Origin: Kappaphycus alvarezii
Lineage: Eukaryota; Rhodophyta; Florideophyceae; Gigartinales; Solieriaceae
Direction of reading: 5' to 3'
Assembly: GCA_002205965.3 (NCBI GenBank)
Contig: NADL03000650.1
Location: 186,001 to 250,000, forward strand
DNA: 64,000 bases
Part shown: positions 47,016-58,119 of the stretch, one piece after another
How positions within the stretch are numbered: the stretch's first letter is position 1
How the letters are laid out: every line of letters begins with the position of its first letter
Made by a program: the position numbers and the translations under genes
The notes under the pieces: model-generated
Seen by the model: only the letters and a program-made list of their open reading frames with translations
The model's database searches: none
Told to the model about the DNA's origin: nothing

Positions 47016-47850
47016 ATGCTCTTAATTGAACATTCTAACCGTACATATCCTGCTACAACCCAAAAAGTAAAAAATTCATCAATATGTCTTCTCGTCTTCT
47101 TAATTCTACAGTACGATGAAATTACGCCCCTCCACTATCAAAAAGTAATCCGACAGGATGAAAGGCCTTTTCAAGGCTTGTATTGGTATATAATTTACCC
47201 AATGAACATTAAAGTATCTGAGAGGGCCGGAGCAAAACCGTCGTATCTAGTTGACTCGGCGCAAAGTTTTGGAGAAATCATAAAAAGATTATGAGTTTTG
47301 AGGAAGATATGTAAGGGCTCGAAAAATGAGAAGATTGAATTTCTCTTAAAGGAAAGTGTAGTACAACCATCAGGAGGAAGAGGGTGACACTTTTAAAGAA
47401 GATCATGCGCTATGTGTGGTATAATTTAAATAAAGTCGGGATATCATCATAACTTTTGATTCTTCGACTGCGGATTCTCCACAGTTGATTTTTTTGGAGA
47501 AATTTATACGAAAGTTGTAGACAGCATGGATAGTTTAGATGAGATATTTAATTCTTATATCAAATTTGATTAATTTAAGAAGTATAATTACATGTTTATG
47601 CTTTGAATTTAGTTTACCTTTCGTTGTTATTGTCAACAAAATTTTCTTGAATCCATTTTATGGCACTCATTATTTTGTATTTAGACTTTGGATTAGCAAA
47701 GGAGCCTGGATAAGCTAATCAAATAGCTTTCTCTGAGGAAGATCGAGCAAGTTGGAAGACAATTTCAACAGCAGTTTCAAGTACTAACAAAGTCGGAAAG
47801 TAACTACAGGCCTATAAGAGAAGTTTCGATGAATTCAGCTGCTTATATAA
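47016..47850 (+). pseudogene. Decayed second copy of the 3.7-4.6 kb unit
   Basis: The frame EIYTKVVDSMDSLDEIFNSY (stop at 47574) aligns with DICGDCLDSMDILEELFGSD at 4250-4310. Upstream DIIITFDSSTADSPQ resembles DIFSSLDISQEG. The following non-coding part (47690-47800) keeps GGACTTTGGATTAG-like and GCAAGTTGGAAGACAA matches to 4436-4520, and a TATATAAAA lies at about 47843. ERPFQGLYWYIIYP near 47160 may match SRPINGLRLAAYGP at 3745. So both the acidic C-terminus and the leader are shared, identifying a dispersed repeat, probably a retroelement end. Confidence 0.5.
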
Positions 47851-48559
47851 AATGAAATGAGCTACACCGTCTGGCCAAATTCTTGAATCACCAATCCATT
47901 TACTTTTTTATTTCTCTTTTCACAGAAGCTGAATAAGTTAGTACTTACTTTACCTGTAACAAATTTGTTCCATGATATTGATTACTGATTGCTTCGCGCG
48001 GAAATACCCCAATCTTATCGCAAAGGGATGGTATAATAAAAATATTTCAAGAACTCGGTTGAATCAAGCGGTATAAATGCAAATGGGTCTCAATTGGACA
48101 GTATTGTACGAAAAGGACTTCATTGTTTCCCGCATTTACTGTAAAATTCTTTCGTACCATGGTGGACAAAATTAAACTATTTTGGGGGAACTTATACTAG
48201 AAGTAAAAGGAGGTCTGTATTTATCAAATTTCTCAACTTGAATAAGTCCTCAGTTCTACATACGTTGGAAAAGCGATTTTCAGAAATGAATATCTCTTTT
48301 TGAGATATCCATAAAAGAGTAGACTACGCATAGAATTTGAAAAATTATTTCAATACACGAAAAAATTACTTTTTCAATTCTATTTAATACTTTACAGCCT
48401 CCACAATGCCAATTCTAAAAATATTATACTTTTTTCCTTAGAGCTTAGCAGATTATGAATATTTTTCAACTAATTTTACTCCATGATTTCAGCATACAAT
48501 ACTACAAAGAATCCGTGTCTTCAAGATGCCCTTTACTTGCGCAAAATTGGCACTTTTGA
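47851..48559. other. No recognised gene
   Basis: AT-rich spacer with stops in all frames. Nothing recognised. Confidence 0.4.
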
Positions 48560-49330
48560 ATACCGGAATAATTTTCAATCGGATTTAAATCTGGGTAATA
48601 GGTAGGCCAGTACATTAGATATACATATAAACAACGGATCCTTCGCAGAACCATTTGTGTACCACCTTAAAACAATGTAAAGGATATTTAACCTCGGTTG
48701 TAGATCAAATTGCTGCAAAATATTATGCAAATTCAGCAATATTTCCCTATGATTCCTCAGATGAAACCATTTGTTCACTGAATTATCAGTAAAAAAAAGC
48801 ATCTTCTCCCTTTTTCTTGCAAATTCTTCTCAAAAAAACTAACTTTCCGCACCCCTTGAACGCTTTTTAACTCACTGAAGGGGTCCTTTGCAAACGATAA
48901 AGGCAGTCTAAGTTAAACTTGATCATCTTCTTTGAAAACCAGAGACCATTGAGATGCAGTCCGATTACTCCTGTGCATGTAAACTTAAGTCGTTCCATTT
49001 AATTTTGCGTAACCAAAGCAGTCATAATTTCTTTGCACTTCATGAAAGGAGCACCTGGTCGAGCACAGGGAGTTGCAAGATCAATACATTCGACTTGAGA
49101 TGCGTCCTTAATTTAGAAATATCGTTTCCCGTTATTTTTTGCTCCTCTTGCAATCCTGCGGGAATATAGAACGTGTAAATTCCAAGGAATTCCATAGAAC
49201 AATAGGCTCCACATAATTCATTATGGCTTAAGAATTTTCTGAACACCTTTGTGCTCCGCCTCTTATCATCTTGGATCTCTTTTAGCAGCCTTGCGTCACG
49301 GGTTTTTGAGATGGTGTTCCTTTCTTATTC
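48560..49330 (-). pseudogene. Tc1/mariner-like transposase relic, third copy
   Basis: The minus strand near 48610-48575 reads MYWPTYYPDLNPIENYSGIQ, the diagnostic 'WP--SPDLNPIEN-WG' block with the catalytic Glu. Upstream, DKRRSTKVFRKFLSHNELCG (about 49275-49215) resembles the end of the Tc1 helix-turn-helix ('R-KV--FL----YG'). The catalytic Asp regions are unreadable. Strongly decayed. Confidence 0.6.
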
Positions 49331-50590
49331 GTCGATAAATATGATATCAAGAGACATTTCAACAACTATCATTTCTTTCTGAGCACCCTTGGGTCGTTAA
49401 ATCTCCCTACAGAATCCTTGAATTCATCCAAATTTTGAAAAATTCTGTAGTCCACGCTTTTGAGAGCGGGAAAGTTTTATTTAGAATTAGCTGTACAATT
49501 TCGCCCATGGTTTCCTCTTCCTTATCTGACAGACCACGAACTAATGTATTTTTAAGTACTTTTGCTTCATTTTCTTGAGAATTGGCTCTGCAGAAAAGAG
49601 AATAATATGGTCTGGAGTTTGATGCGGAGAGAGTTGACCCTATACCGATCGCCATATACTGGCAAATTTGGTCATCAAGACTTCGGGTTCTTCATAACCT
49701 TCGCAGATTCACGGCCTAGAATCGAAGGAAACTTCCCTTCTCTGCATTTAGGAATCTGGAGAAACGCGTCCCGGCATTTTTTATATAGTACACCTCTGGT
49801 CACGCTGGATAACCAAAAAGGCACCCATACCTTCCCACTTGACTTCTAGACTGGTTTACGGCTTGATATGACCTAAAAATTATGAAATTAAATGTCTCTT
49901 TTAATCTCTTCATTCAGATTGAAGCAAGTTGGTGAAATACATTTTTGTACTTGGTTGCCTCGGAAATAACTCTAGTCCGATTTGAATATCTAGTTGGCTG
50001 CCGTTTGAATCTGTTAGGGTCTCTGAAAATAAATAGCTGAAAATCATCTAAATAGTTCCTTCTACGGATGACTATGAGCATGAGTACGACCGTATTCCAA
50101 AGAGATAAAATCTCTAGTCGATTTCATCGAAAAGCACAAAGGACAAACTCGATCACTGCGATGGAACGCCCCAACATACTCATAGCGATGCTTATTCAAC
50201 GAACTAATCAGGACTGCCCTTAAATTTCATGCGAAGATCTAAATGATGATTGCAGACCATTCCTTGATCGAAGCATAACAAATCATGCCCTACTAAGCCC
50301 TAACATTTCATATTTCTTGGTTTTTTCAACTCTTCTTTTGATTACTCCTTGATTAAAATGATATCTAATAATCATGCCAAATTTCAGTACGTCTTTGAAA
50401 GATTCAAACCGTTACATGACTTCTACTTGCCTAATTCAAAATAAGATGATATTTGCGTTATTTCTCTACCAGGAAAACCAGAACCGCTACCTAGATCACT
50501 CGAAGCCGTAGAGTTCCCGGGACTATTTTTGACATGGTAGCGGACTCGCGGTGGGACATGGGGTTTAAGTATGATCAAACAAGTATTCTG
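49331..50590. other. No recognised gene
   Basis: Minus-strand frame 49655-49407 (NSQENEAKVLKNTLVRGLSD, then KEEETMGEIVQLILNKTFPL) looks protein-like but is not recognised. The inverted pair CCGCTACC (50484-50491) and GGTAGCGG (50536-50543) sits just beyond the DIRS-like recombinase, where terminal repeats of such an element could lie. Confidence 0.35.
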
Positions 50591-50599
50591 ATCGCTACT

Positions 50600-51110
50600 C
50601 ACTCAACTAGATAGACAGACCCTTATTTCTCCATCAGATGCGACCTCCACCTGCCCTGGGGTAACATGAGCGGCTGTGAGGCTCAGGTACTGTAAAAGGC
50701 CGGCGATGAGGAGCATTGCGCACGCCTCCATCAAATCTTTTCCGACGGTCAACAAACCAAATGGCACAACCCGCAAAATTTCGCGTGCCGGTATCCCCAC
50801 CCGTTCCATCTGAGCAACAAATTACCAATCTGCCCTTCTCTCATAGGCCGACAGCACCAATCGAGCCAACCGAGATTTGGTTGGAAAGCGGAAGCCCGAA
50901 TTCTAGTGGTACCTGGACACCGCTGATACATATTGTCGTGCAGAGCTCGGCCAGGCTCTGCTCTCGGGCGATAAATAGCCAAAAAAAGCTATCTCCGTAG
51001 CGTGTGAGGCCTGCCTACCCGTATCATCACAAAAGGCCAACCACATCCCCGACTGGCTCACCCTATTCTTCCACGTCTCCTCCGCCCACCCATGCTCTGC
51101 CGATGTCATC
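50600..51110 (-). pseudogene. DIRS-like tyrosine recombinase, partial
   Basis: Integrates DIRS cDNA circles without target duplication. The minus strand from 51109 reads ETWKNRVSQSGMWLAFCDDT then ESRAWPSSARQYVSAVSRYH, the SAM-like core-binding domain. After shifts, MEACAMLLIAGLLQYLSLTA then AHVTPGQVEVASDGEIRVCL matches the start of the catalytic domain ('A--FQLR--TVAHI--GDV-V'). The catalytic Arg expected in 'LR--TVAH' is not seen (LQYLSLTAAH), and the distal His-x-x-Arg and Tyr boxes are missing. Truncated and inactive. It follows the RT-RNase H part on the same strand, as in DIRS elements. Confidence 0.65.
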
Positions 51111-51590
51111 GCTTCTTCTGCGCCACCTCCAGTTTCTTGCTGCGGAGATCGCTATCCCGCTTCTGCCTTGGTCAGCGCTACCGCCTTGATTCACTGTTTC
51201 CACTCCGCCTGCAAGCGCTCAGCCATCACATCCCGATCTCTACGGCTGCCAACACCCACCGGGAGTTGATGGACCTCTCGCTTCCGAACACATCTCGTCC
51301 TGTACCAAGCCCCCCATCTTTTAGCTGAGTCCTCGCAAGCGCGCGAACCACTGCTGCGCTTTCCGTACTGGCACTAGCATCCGTCCCCTATCTCCCTCCG
51401 TCGCCACTTTGCGAACCACGAACGGCAGAAAATCGAATGACGGATTCTACAAACTCTCCCTTTCGGCTCCCTAGAATTCTTCCAATCTGCGCCACGATTT
51501 ACTTCCTCCTCGCCACCTCCGTCTCCCCAGCGGCCTCTTCCGGAAGACCACATCGTCCTGCCTGTACTCTGTCTCGAAGGACTCCGAGAT

Positions 51591-53127
51591 TTACGCGGTA
51601 AGCTGCCCATCCTCCAGATCCCAGGTCCGTGAGAAAGAATTGACGAACAGATTAGCTGCCGACGGGATCCATCTCTCCTCGATCTGCGACCCTATTCCCT
51701 TCAGTAATGCCGCCAGCTTCCTCAACTCCTCCATCATCGGCTGAGAGGCGAACACCATTGCGTTGAGAATTGCCACCACCGCTTGGTTGTCCTCGTGCAG
51801 CAACACTCGCCTCACCTCAGGTCCAGAAACGTAGCTAACGAAGTGCCCTTGGAGTGAAAGCCGCACCGCCCGCAATTCCCTTAAAGTGATCTAGTGCGCT
51901 CTGTCCTCGGCCCCCCAAAAACCTTGACCCTCCACGAAACCCAGCAACCCCGGTACTTCTTCAAACCCCAATGTCGCCCCGCACCGCACTTCCGCCGCGT
52001 CGCTGTGCATTAAAATATCCGAACCGGCCAACTTCAGCTCTCTCCAATCTCCCCTCGTTAATGAACGCCAATTTCCCAAGTCGCGAAGCGATTTTCTCAC
52101 CAATCACACATATTCCCATGCCTCTCGAAATTTTCTGAGAGCTCCGATCCATACAAATCGAAGTAAGTCGAGCGCGACACCATCGTAAGGGGACTCACAC
52201 CCCGTAGAACCTTCGAAGCAGCGCGAGCGGCACCATCCTTCGGTTCCTGCAGGCTCAGGTGATGGTCTTCTTTGACACTTTCCTCACTTGCCCGATCTTT
52301 TCTCCGTAACCTTCATCACCTTGATGTCTACTGACACACCCAAATGTTCCATCCTCGTCGAACCCTCCCATTCCCCCTTTTCTGGATGCCACACCAAACT
52401 CGGCCGCCCGAAAAGCCTTTCTAGCACTAACCTCGCCTTAATTAAATACAGTCCTCTCTTCCTGCCGCTCACCCCGGCAGGCACGGGTCAGCAGAAAGTC
52501 TTCGATGTAAGGCAGCACAAGATACTGTAGCCCCTCCCTTATGTACTTCAGAAACGGCCTTACAAGCTTGCAAACCCAGTATCATGATCAAACCACTCAA
52601 ACGGTAATGCAATGCACCGGTACATAATTGCACCCGGCATACCAGGACAAAAAGAAGTTCCTGATATCCGGAAGGAAAGCAAAATGCCAGTACCCGCTTT
52701 TGAAATCCCATGGCATCAAAACATCTCCCTTTTCCATTTCCACCTCAAAACCTTGCATAGTCTCCATCTTCCCAGCCCACCTTTCCCAATAATTGGATTG
52801 CCTGGTGAAATTTACGACAAACTTCCCCTTCGTCTCCTTCCCCTCCCCTTCTCACACCACAAACGACGATGAAACCATCTTCCCTTCCGCTACCAACTGC
52901 TGTACCTCCTGCCTACCCACCTCCTCGAATATACCAATCGAATCTCTCTTTTCTAGCTCCGTTCCAGCAAACTCCTTGTCCTCTTCGGTTTGAAGTATCT
53001 CCCCAAAAACAAACCCTTCGGTGAACGGGATTCTCGGCATGTCCCGGATCACATACGTTACCGCTTTCACCACAAATGGCGACGCCCCAATGGCCGTTCC
53101 CCAATCATCGGCCTTGCTCGCCATCAC
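51591..53127 (-). pseudogene. DIRS-like reverse transcriptase-RNase H
   Basis: Minus strand from 53127: DDWGTAIGASPFVVKAVTYV, then FEEVGRQEVQQLVAEGKMVS (RT start). Catalytic box LPYIEDFLLT lies at about 52510-52490, where YIDD has become YIED (52498-52509). Thumb: TRMEHLGVSVDIKVMKVTEK. RNase H: SDILMHSDAAEVRCGATLGF (first Asp), GFWGAEDRAH, then MRAVRLSLQGHFVSYVSGPE (the Glu of 'ELRAV' lies just before, in a shifted frame), VLLHEDNQAVVAILNAMV (Asp) and ERWIPSAANLFVNSFSRTWD (final Asp replaced by Asn or Ser). Very close in design to DIRS RNase H. Several shifts; inactive. Confidence 0.8.
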
Positions 53128-53868
53128 CTTTCAAAAACACCTCCAATCCCCAGTTGTCGCCACATGCCCCCCCCTGCTTGTGCTTCGCAACATCAGTCTT
53201 CGTCGGCGGCCAACCCCAGGCCACCCTTCTATCCTCTTGCCCTCTCCAACCTTTCCCTCGCATGTTTCTTTGCCGCCTCAATCTCCAACTTACCTGTAAC
53301 CGCCCCCCACGCACTATTGTGCGATTCCGAAAACACTGCATGATGCTCTTGCTTGACAAGAAACGCCATCTGCCTTGCAACATCAAGCCCTTGCTCAGTT
53401 ATGTCCCAAAACTACTGGGCACACATCGGCAAAACCTCAACCGCCACCTTCATTCCCATGTCAGCCATCTTGAGTTTCGTAGCCAGGTCTTCCCACTCTT
53501 ACTCTCCGTTTGAGCAACTTCTAACGCCATCAATCTCAGCTCAGCCCATACCCCCGTTGCGTTAATATATTTCCACTCCTTCGTGGATCGACGATCTTTG
53601 GTCTTTACTTTGGACAAGAAAGCATCCGCGGGGGCTTGAATTATCCTAAATGCGTGATGGGGACATGCGCACCCCGCTCGAAATCACTCCCTTCTTCTCC
53701 AACCAATTTCGACGCATCTAGCTCTGACACGACCTGGCCGAAATCCTTTCGTCCGGGCTTTAACGTATCCCAAGCGGCTTATGGGCTTGCCGTACGATCA
53801 ACATGATTTGATTCATCGTTTTCCGCAATAATTCGTAAGCATTACGGTCGTACTTTCCAGAAGATGCC
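53128..53868 (-). pseudogene. Gag-like region of right DIRS-like element
   Basis: The minus strand opens at ATG 53868 with MASSGKYDRNAYELLRKTMN then QIMLIVRQAHKPLG before a stop. Other frames continue with basic text (RTKGFRPGRVRA) and SSKSIMQCFRNRTIVRG. Position upstream of the RT suggests gag. No zinc knuckle is readable. Frames change at least three times. Confidence 0.4.
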
Positions 53869-55149
53869 ATCGCCTGATTGCAACTCGGGGAATTTCTAGA
53901 CAAGGGAAATACGTTAGGCATGCTGAACTACAGTAGTTGTGGCCCCTAATTCCTTGCTACTTAAGTACTGTCGTCGCCCCTCTTGTGACGTTTCAAAACG
54001 TTCGGCTGCATTCACTACTACCCAATCATATCCCTAATGCCTGTACTGATCGCTATAGCGAGCATAAGCGTTTTTGGCAAATTTTGGCGGGAAGGGGCTA
54101 TTAATCGCTAAAGCGATCAATAGACTCTGTTTCTTGGTCTTCTCCGACTAACAGTAGTTTCGTTAAAATATATCTGCAAGCAATTTTTCAGTCCAAGATG
54201 ATTGCATGACTCTCGAGAGCATTCCTGACTTCCAGCTTTCAAATTGAATAAAAACCTGACAAGATAAGCTCCATAATCTCACGGTCACTCTCCCCTTAAC
54301 TCTACGCTGTTACTTACACTTCCGCTGCCTACCATGGAGATCTCCGACCAAATAGCACCCCCCCTACCAATGCCGCGGGGCAACAATTGCCCCTAAGCCA
54401 TTCAAGACCCATTCAGAACCAAGCTAAACGTACGCAAATTCCTTGCTTATCCAGTTATTACTCACCTTCGCCAGCAAGAGGACGACGCCGCGTTTCAAAC
54501 ACAACAAAAATAATAAGAGGGCGGAGGGATCTAGAAGAGGAAGAGCGAGGGGAAGAAGGGGGGTATAGAGGCGTCACCGGCAATCAAATCAAAGAAGAGG
54601 TAGTGATGCAAGCGAAGGATGGTATTTGAACGATTCCTCCTGCCACAAAAAAATCATGGATAAGGCATTTTCGGAATTCGTGATACGAGAGCGCAGACTT
54701 CTATTGTTTCGGACAGCTATGAGCTATTTTAAGTTGCATTTCTACGTAAAGCAGCTTGCTACTACAGTCTGTGGATTTTTTTTATTATTAATGAATGGAA
54801 TTATAGCGCAGCTTCAGTAATGGCTCAATGAGGACATAAAGTTATGATGTCTCAGCTAAGATTCAGTATCTATCTCAGATAAATACAAGTACCTTGTACC
54901 TTTCAGTGCTACTGTTGTCCCACACAACGGGATTTAGTTTTGAAAAGACAATTGGTACTCTACGACAATCTGAGAGCGTAGTACCGTGTCTGTAACGCGT
55001 ATTATTCATTACTACAAATTTTTTGGCGTACCCGACAACCGGAAGAGATAATAAAAGGCAGCAAACCTGGTCTGCACAGAGAGACCAAACCCGCAACTTA
55101 TCTTATTTCGAATGTTTATCGTTTCGAGAGACAAGAAATGTGTTTTTCT

Positions 55150-57633
55150 GCCCTTTGTACCAAATCGCAACATTAGACGATGACTCGTTTGGTAAAAGAT
55201 CGTCTGACAACCAGGTGGAAATTCTTAGCCTAAACAAAGCGGACAGATAGGAATATTCAGCGGACACAATTGCGGACGCTGTCTTTCGTATTATGCAGCA
55301 GTACAGTTTAGGCGCAGGGGGGAGACTCAATATGAGTTTGTTGAGAAACTCCTCCGGAACCTTACGGATGTCAGATGGTAAGAAGCTTAAACGGTTGCAT
55401 CATTAACGCGGATAGGGGATATGGAAAACGGGCTTTCATAAGACTTTTGATGGAACACTGTCTCGGTTCTGTGTTTCTCATGCCTGAATATTTGATGCGC
55501 TGCCATCCCTTCTTGGTAAGGTCTCTACTGGACCCCTTCAGGAATGAAATTGAGGAGAGACTCGGTAATGAGGAAGAAAATATGGATGCTGTATTGTTGA
55601 AGAGGGAACAGGGCAAATCATTCCTGGAAACGCTGAAGAAGTTATTTCAGACGCCGTCTCTGCCGGGGACGGCACTTCTGGTGCAGGGAGCGCTAGTACC
55701 AGTGAAATGGTGGTGTCCGGGATAGTTGGACACAAAGTGATGCGTAATAGCAGCACTATGACCGCCGCGAAGCTTTCGTAGTTGAAGACGATCCTGAGCT
55801 TGGGCCTAAGGTTTTCTTCGCGACAAAAAAAGTTTAGTCGATGGCTAAAACTCTTGGAGAGAGGAACGTGACTGCAATCTCAGTGCGCTAAAACCGTACG
55901 GTGAGATTTTCGAAAGTGTTGCGCTTTATGTACACAGTCCCATACAATTTGAGGGAGTGCTTAACATGTGGATTGCGGTTCCGAAAGTGAACTTGAACAT
56001 GGAAAGGAATCCTTACAAAAATTGCCAAACAGATGCGGCAGGAATTGGATCCCCTCCGCACAGCTGCAAAGACCAAGATTGGTGATGCGTACATAGTTTT
56101 AACCATTGGCCAAATGTGTGGTGACTGGTTTGTTTTGAGACTGCTATGCTGACATGTACTAACGCGGGACGGGTTCTCATGTCCATAGACGAATTAAGAG
56201 CGTTTCTTGGAGTACAGCCGCAACAGGCTGGAGCAGCACGTTCAGAGGCGGAGTGGCTTGAACTCCTACAGCAAGGGTGGTCTAATGCGAAGGTCTCAAC
56301 CGAGGCCATGATGCGATGAACGGCTAACTAGAAAGCCATTATTAGTGGCATCAGGTCAATACGCTTTGTGAAGGCTGTATTCGAAACTGGAATGGTTTGC
56401 TCAAAAAAAAACCAGTTTATTTCCTGCTCCCCTGACGCCGTTGCACTCTTTTACTTTCATGCTTTTGATGTACTGAACACATCTTCAAATGGTTTCGTCA
56501 ACAGCGATGAAAAACTATTTTGCAGCTCTTCATGCAGTTCTTCATCGCTGTTGACTTTGGCGACTGTGAAGATTAAAATAAGAGTTGCCCCATCGAGCCT
56601 TGGTGCCATTGTACAGTTAGCGTCATCTTAAGTTGTGCTTTGTCATATAGGAGACGAAAATTTCAGGATATAAGTTTCAAACGAGAACAAGGCGCAATTA
56701 CTTCATCAATTTCTGTTGTTGAACGTGAGATGGGGCATGCATATGGCTCCCAGTGAGACAATAATTCTATACGCAGTTCTTGTATCCTCTACGGAGAACA
56801 CTATGATGCATTGTGAGCAAAATTTAACAGAGCTTGCTGCACTACTAGTACAGTGGGCCCATGAAGACCAGCTTATCCCAAGTTTTGTGCGTGCAGAATC
56901 TAGATAGTTCGTTAAATCCAGACAAAGCTTTTGGAAGATTGTCGACTATCAGGTTGCTAAAAACGGTAATTTGTTCCTTTAAAACTGTTCAAGCACGCAT
57001 CTCAAAACGTTTACTCCAAAAAAAAAGCTGGAGTAGACGGAGCGACGCAGGAAATGGTCATACTAAGAAGTCCTACCTCCCGCTCTAAATGGGAACAAAA
57101 CTGGTTTCGCAGACGCTTAAGACACTGGGGATTAACATTTTCTTTGCTTGGCGAATGTATAAACGAAGAGACCTCTTAGGGCCCTTATAGACTTTTCAAT
57201 CACACTGCAACTACATAAATGGGTTGAACAAAATGCAAGCAACGGCTGATTCCATTTTCGACGTGTCACAAGAACTTCTTGCAAATGTAGCTACTCTTCA
57301 AATAGCTAGCCACAGGGATGAAAGAGTATTGGGACAGTCAACACAAGAAAATGTTTGTAGATTAGCGCAGAATGAGATAGTTCGAAATCGGCGACGAAAT
57401 AATTTTTTAACAGCTCTGACTGGCGAGAGTTAATCTTGTCAGTTTCTGGACACCCCAGACAGAGGGCTTTGCGTTACTTCACACTTTGCTTTCGAACCCC
57501 AGAAGGATGGCGAGGGCATCGTTCTACCTACTGTTATGACTTGCGTCTCCTTCATCTCTGTCTGCGAGCTTACGTAGGCTTGAGAAAACGTTGCTGGAAT
57601 GTCTGGCATTTTGCAAAGGATTTGCATCTCTGA
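55150..57633 (+). pseudogene. DDE transposase with inserted YqaJ-like nuclease
   Basis: Plus strand. D1 region: IATLDDDSFGKRSSDNQVEI (55164 on), then YSADTIADAVFRIMQQ. D2 region: YYAAVQFRRRGE, then LNGCIINADRGYGKRAFIRL with Asp at 55411, VFLMPEYLMRCHPF. Next a GDWFVLRLLCLTCTNAGRVL block (56120-56170) and LRAFLGVQPQQAGAARSEAE. A PD-(D/E)XK/YqaJ-like core follows: AVFETGMVCSKKNQFISCSP with DAVAL (Asp about 56434), ATVKIKIR (the usual E-K reads K-K) and NKAQLLHQFLLLNVRW (Gln). D3 region: KKAGVDGATQ (Asp 57036), SKWEQ. A Cys/His-rich tail ends in RKRCWNVWHFAKDL (stop after 57630). At least five frame changes. A nuclease lying between D2 and D3 is unusual. Confidence 0.65.
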
Positions 57634-58096
57634 AGTACAACACAGCCTTTAAGCCGCGCCACAGGGTGGCCTCAACAAGATGCAGTTCAAAAGGAGGATG
57701 AAAACACTCCTAACATAACCTCGTTCCATTTTAGTCGAAAAATATCGCAGCCAGACTCTCCAAATGAGAGGACAAAGCAACTGCGACGCATTTTTTAAAG
57801 TATTATCCCATGAAAGGACTGTTTAGTGTCAATTTATGTAACTGCTGGAGATAAAAATGTAGTCTACTGATCGCTATAACGACCATACCGTGATGATCAG
57901 TATACCGATCGTAAGCTTTTTGGGGGCGTTCAAAGAATTGCTCTGAACAGCTAACTTTATGATATAGCCAAACAGACAATTTTGACGTTATAAAGTTTAA
58001 CTTTCGTAGCATGGTAGTGCAAGTCGTCGAAAATCCGTTCATCTACTTGGATTGCCAATTGACGCCATGCAGTGAACTTTTGCGTTTTCAAAAATT

Positions 58097-58116
58097 ATGA
58101 TCGCTATAGCGATCAT
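58097..58116. repeat. Perfect 20-base palindrome
   Basis: ATGATCGCTATAGCGATCAT, identical to its reverse complement, directly followed by TTAA at 58116-58119. Related words lie at 54048-54062, 54104-54119 and 57868-57882. Confidence 0.95.
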
Positions 58117-58119
58117 TAA

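Larger units (their letters stand above)
54101..58119 (+). mobile_element. TTAA-bounded DNA transposon with palindromic ends
   Basis: Left end TTAATCGCTAAAGCGATCA at 54101; right end, read inwards on the minus strand, TTAATGATCGCTATAGCGAT from 58119. Both begin with TTAA, the target duplicated by piggyBac-superfamily elements, and both carry the same near-palindrome (CGCTAAAGCG or CGCTATAGCG). The 4.0 kb between them encodes a DDE transposase with GGVDG-like third motif and an inserted nuclease (55150-57633). The region 54110-55140 has short frames, including a Glu/Arg-rich one at 54387-54629, and is otherwise unassigned. Ends are my inference from position and symmetry. Confidence 0.6.
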
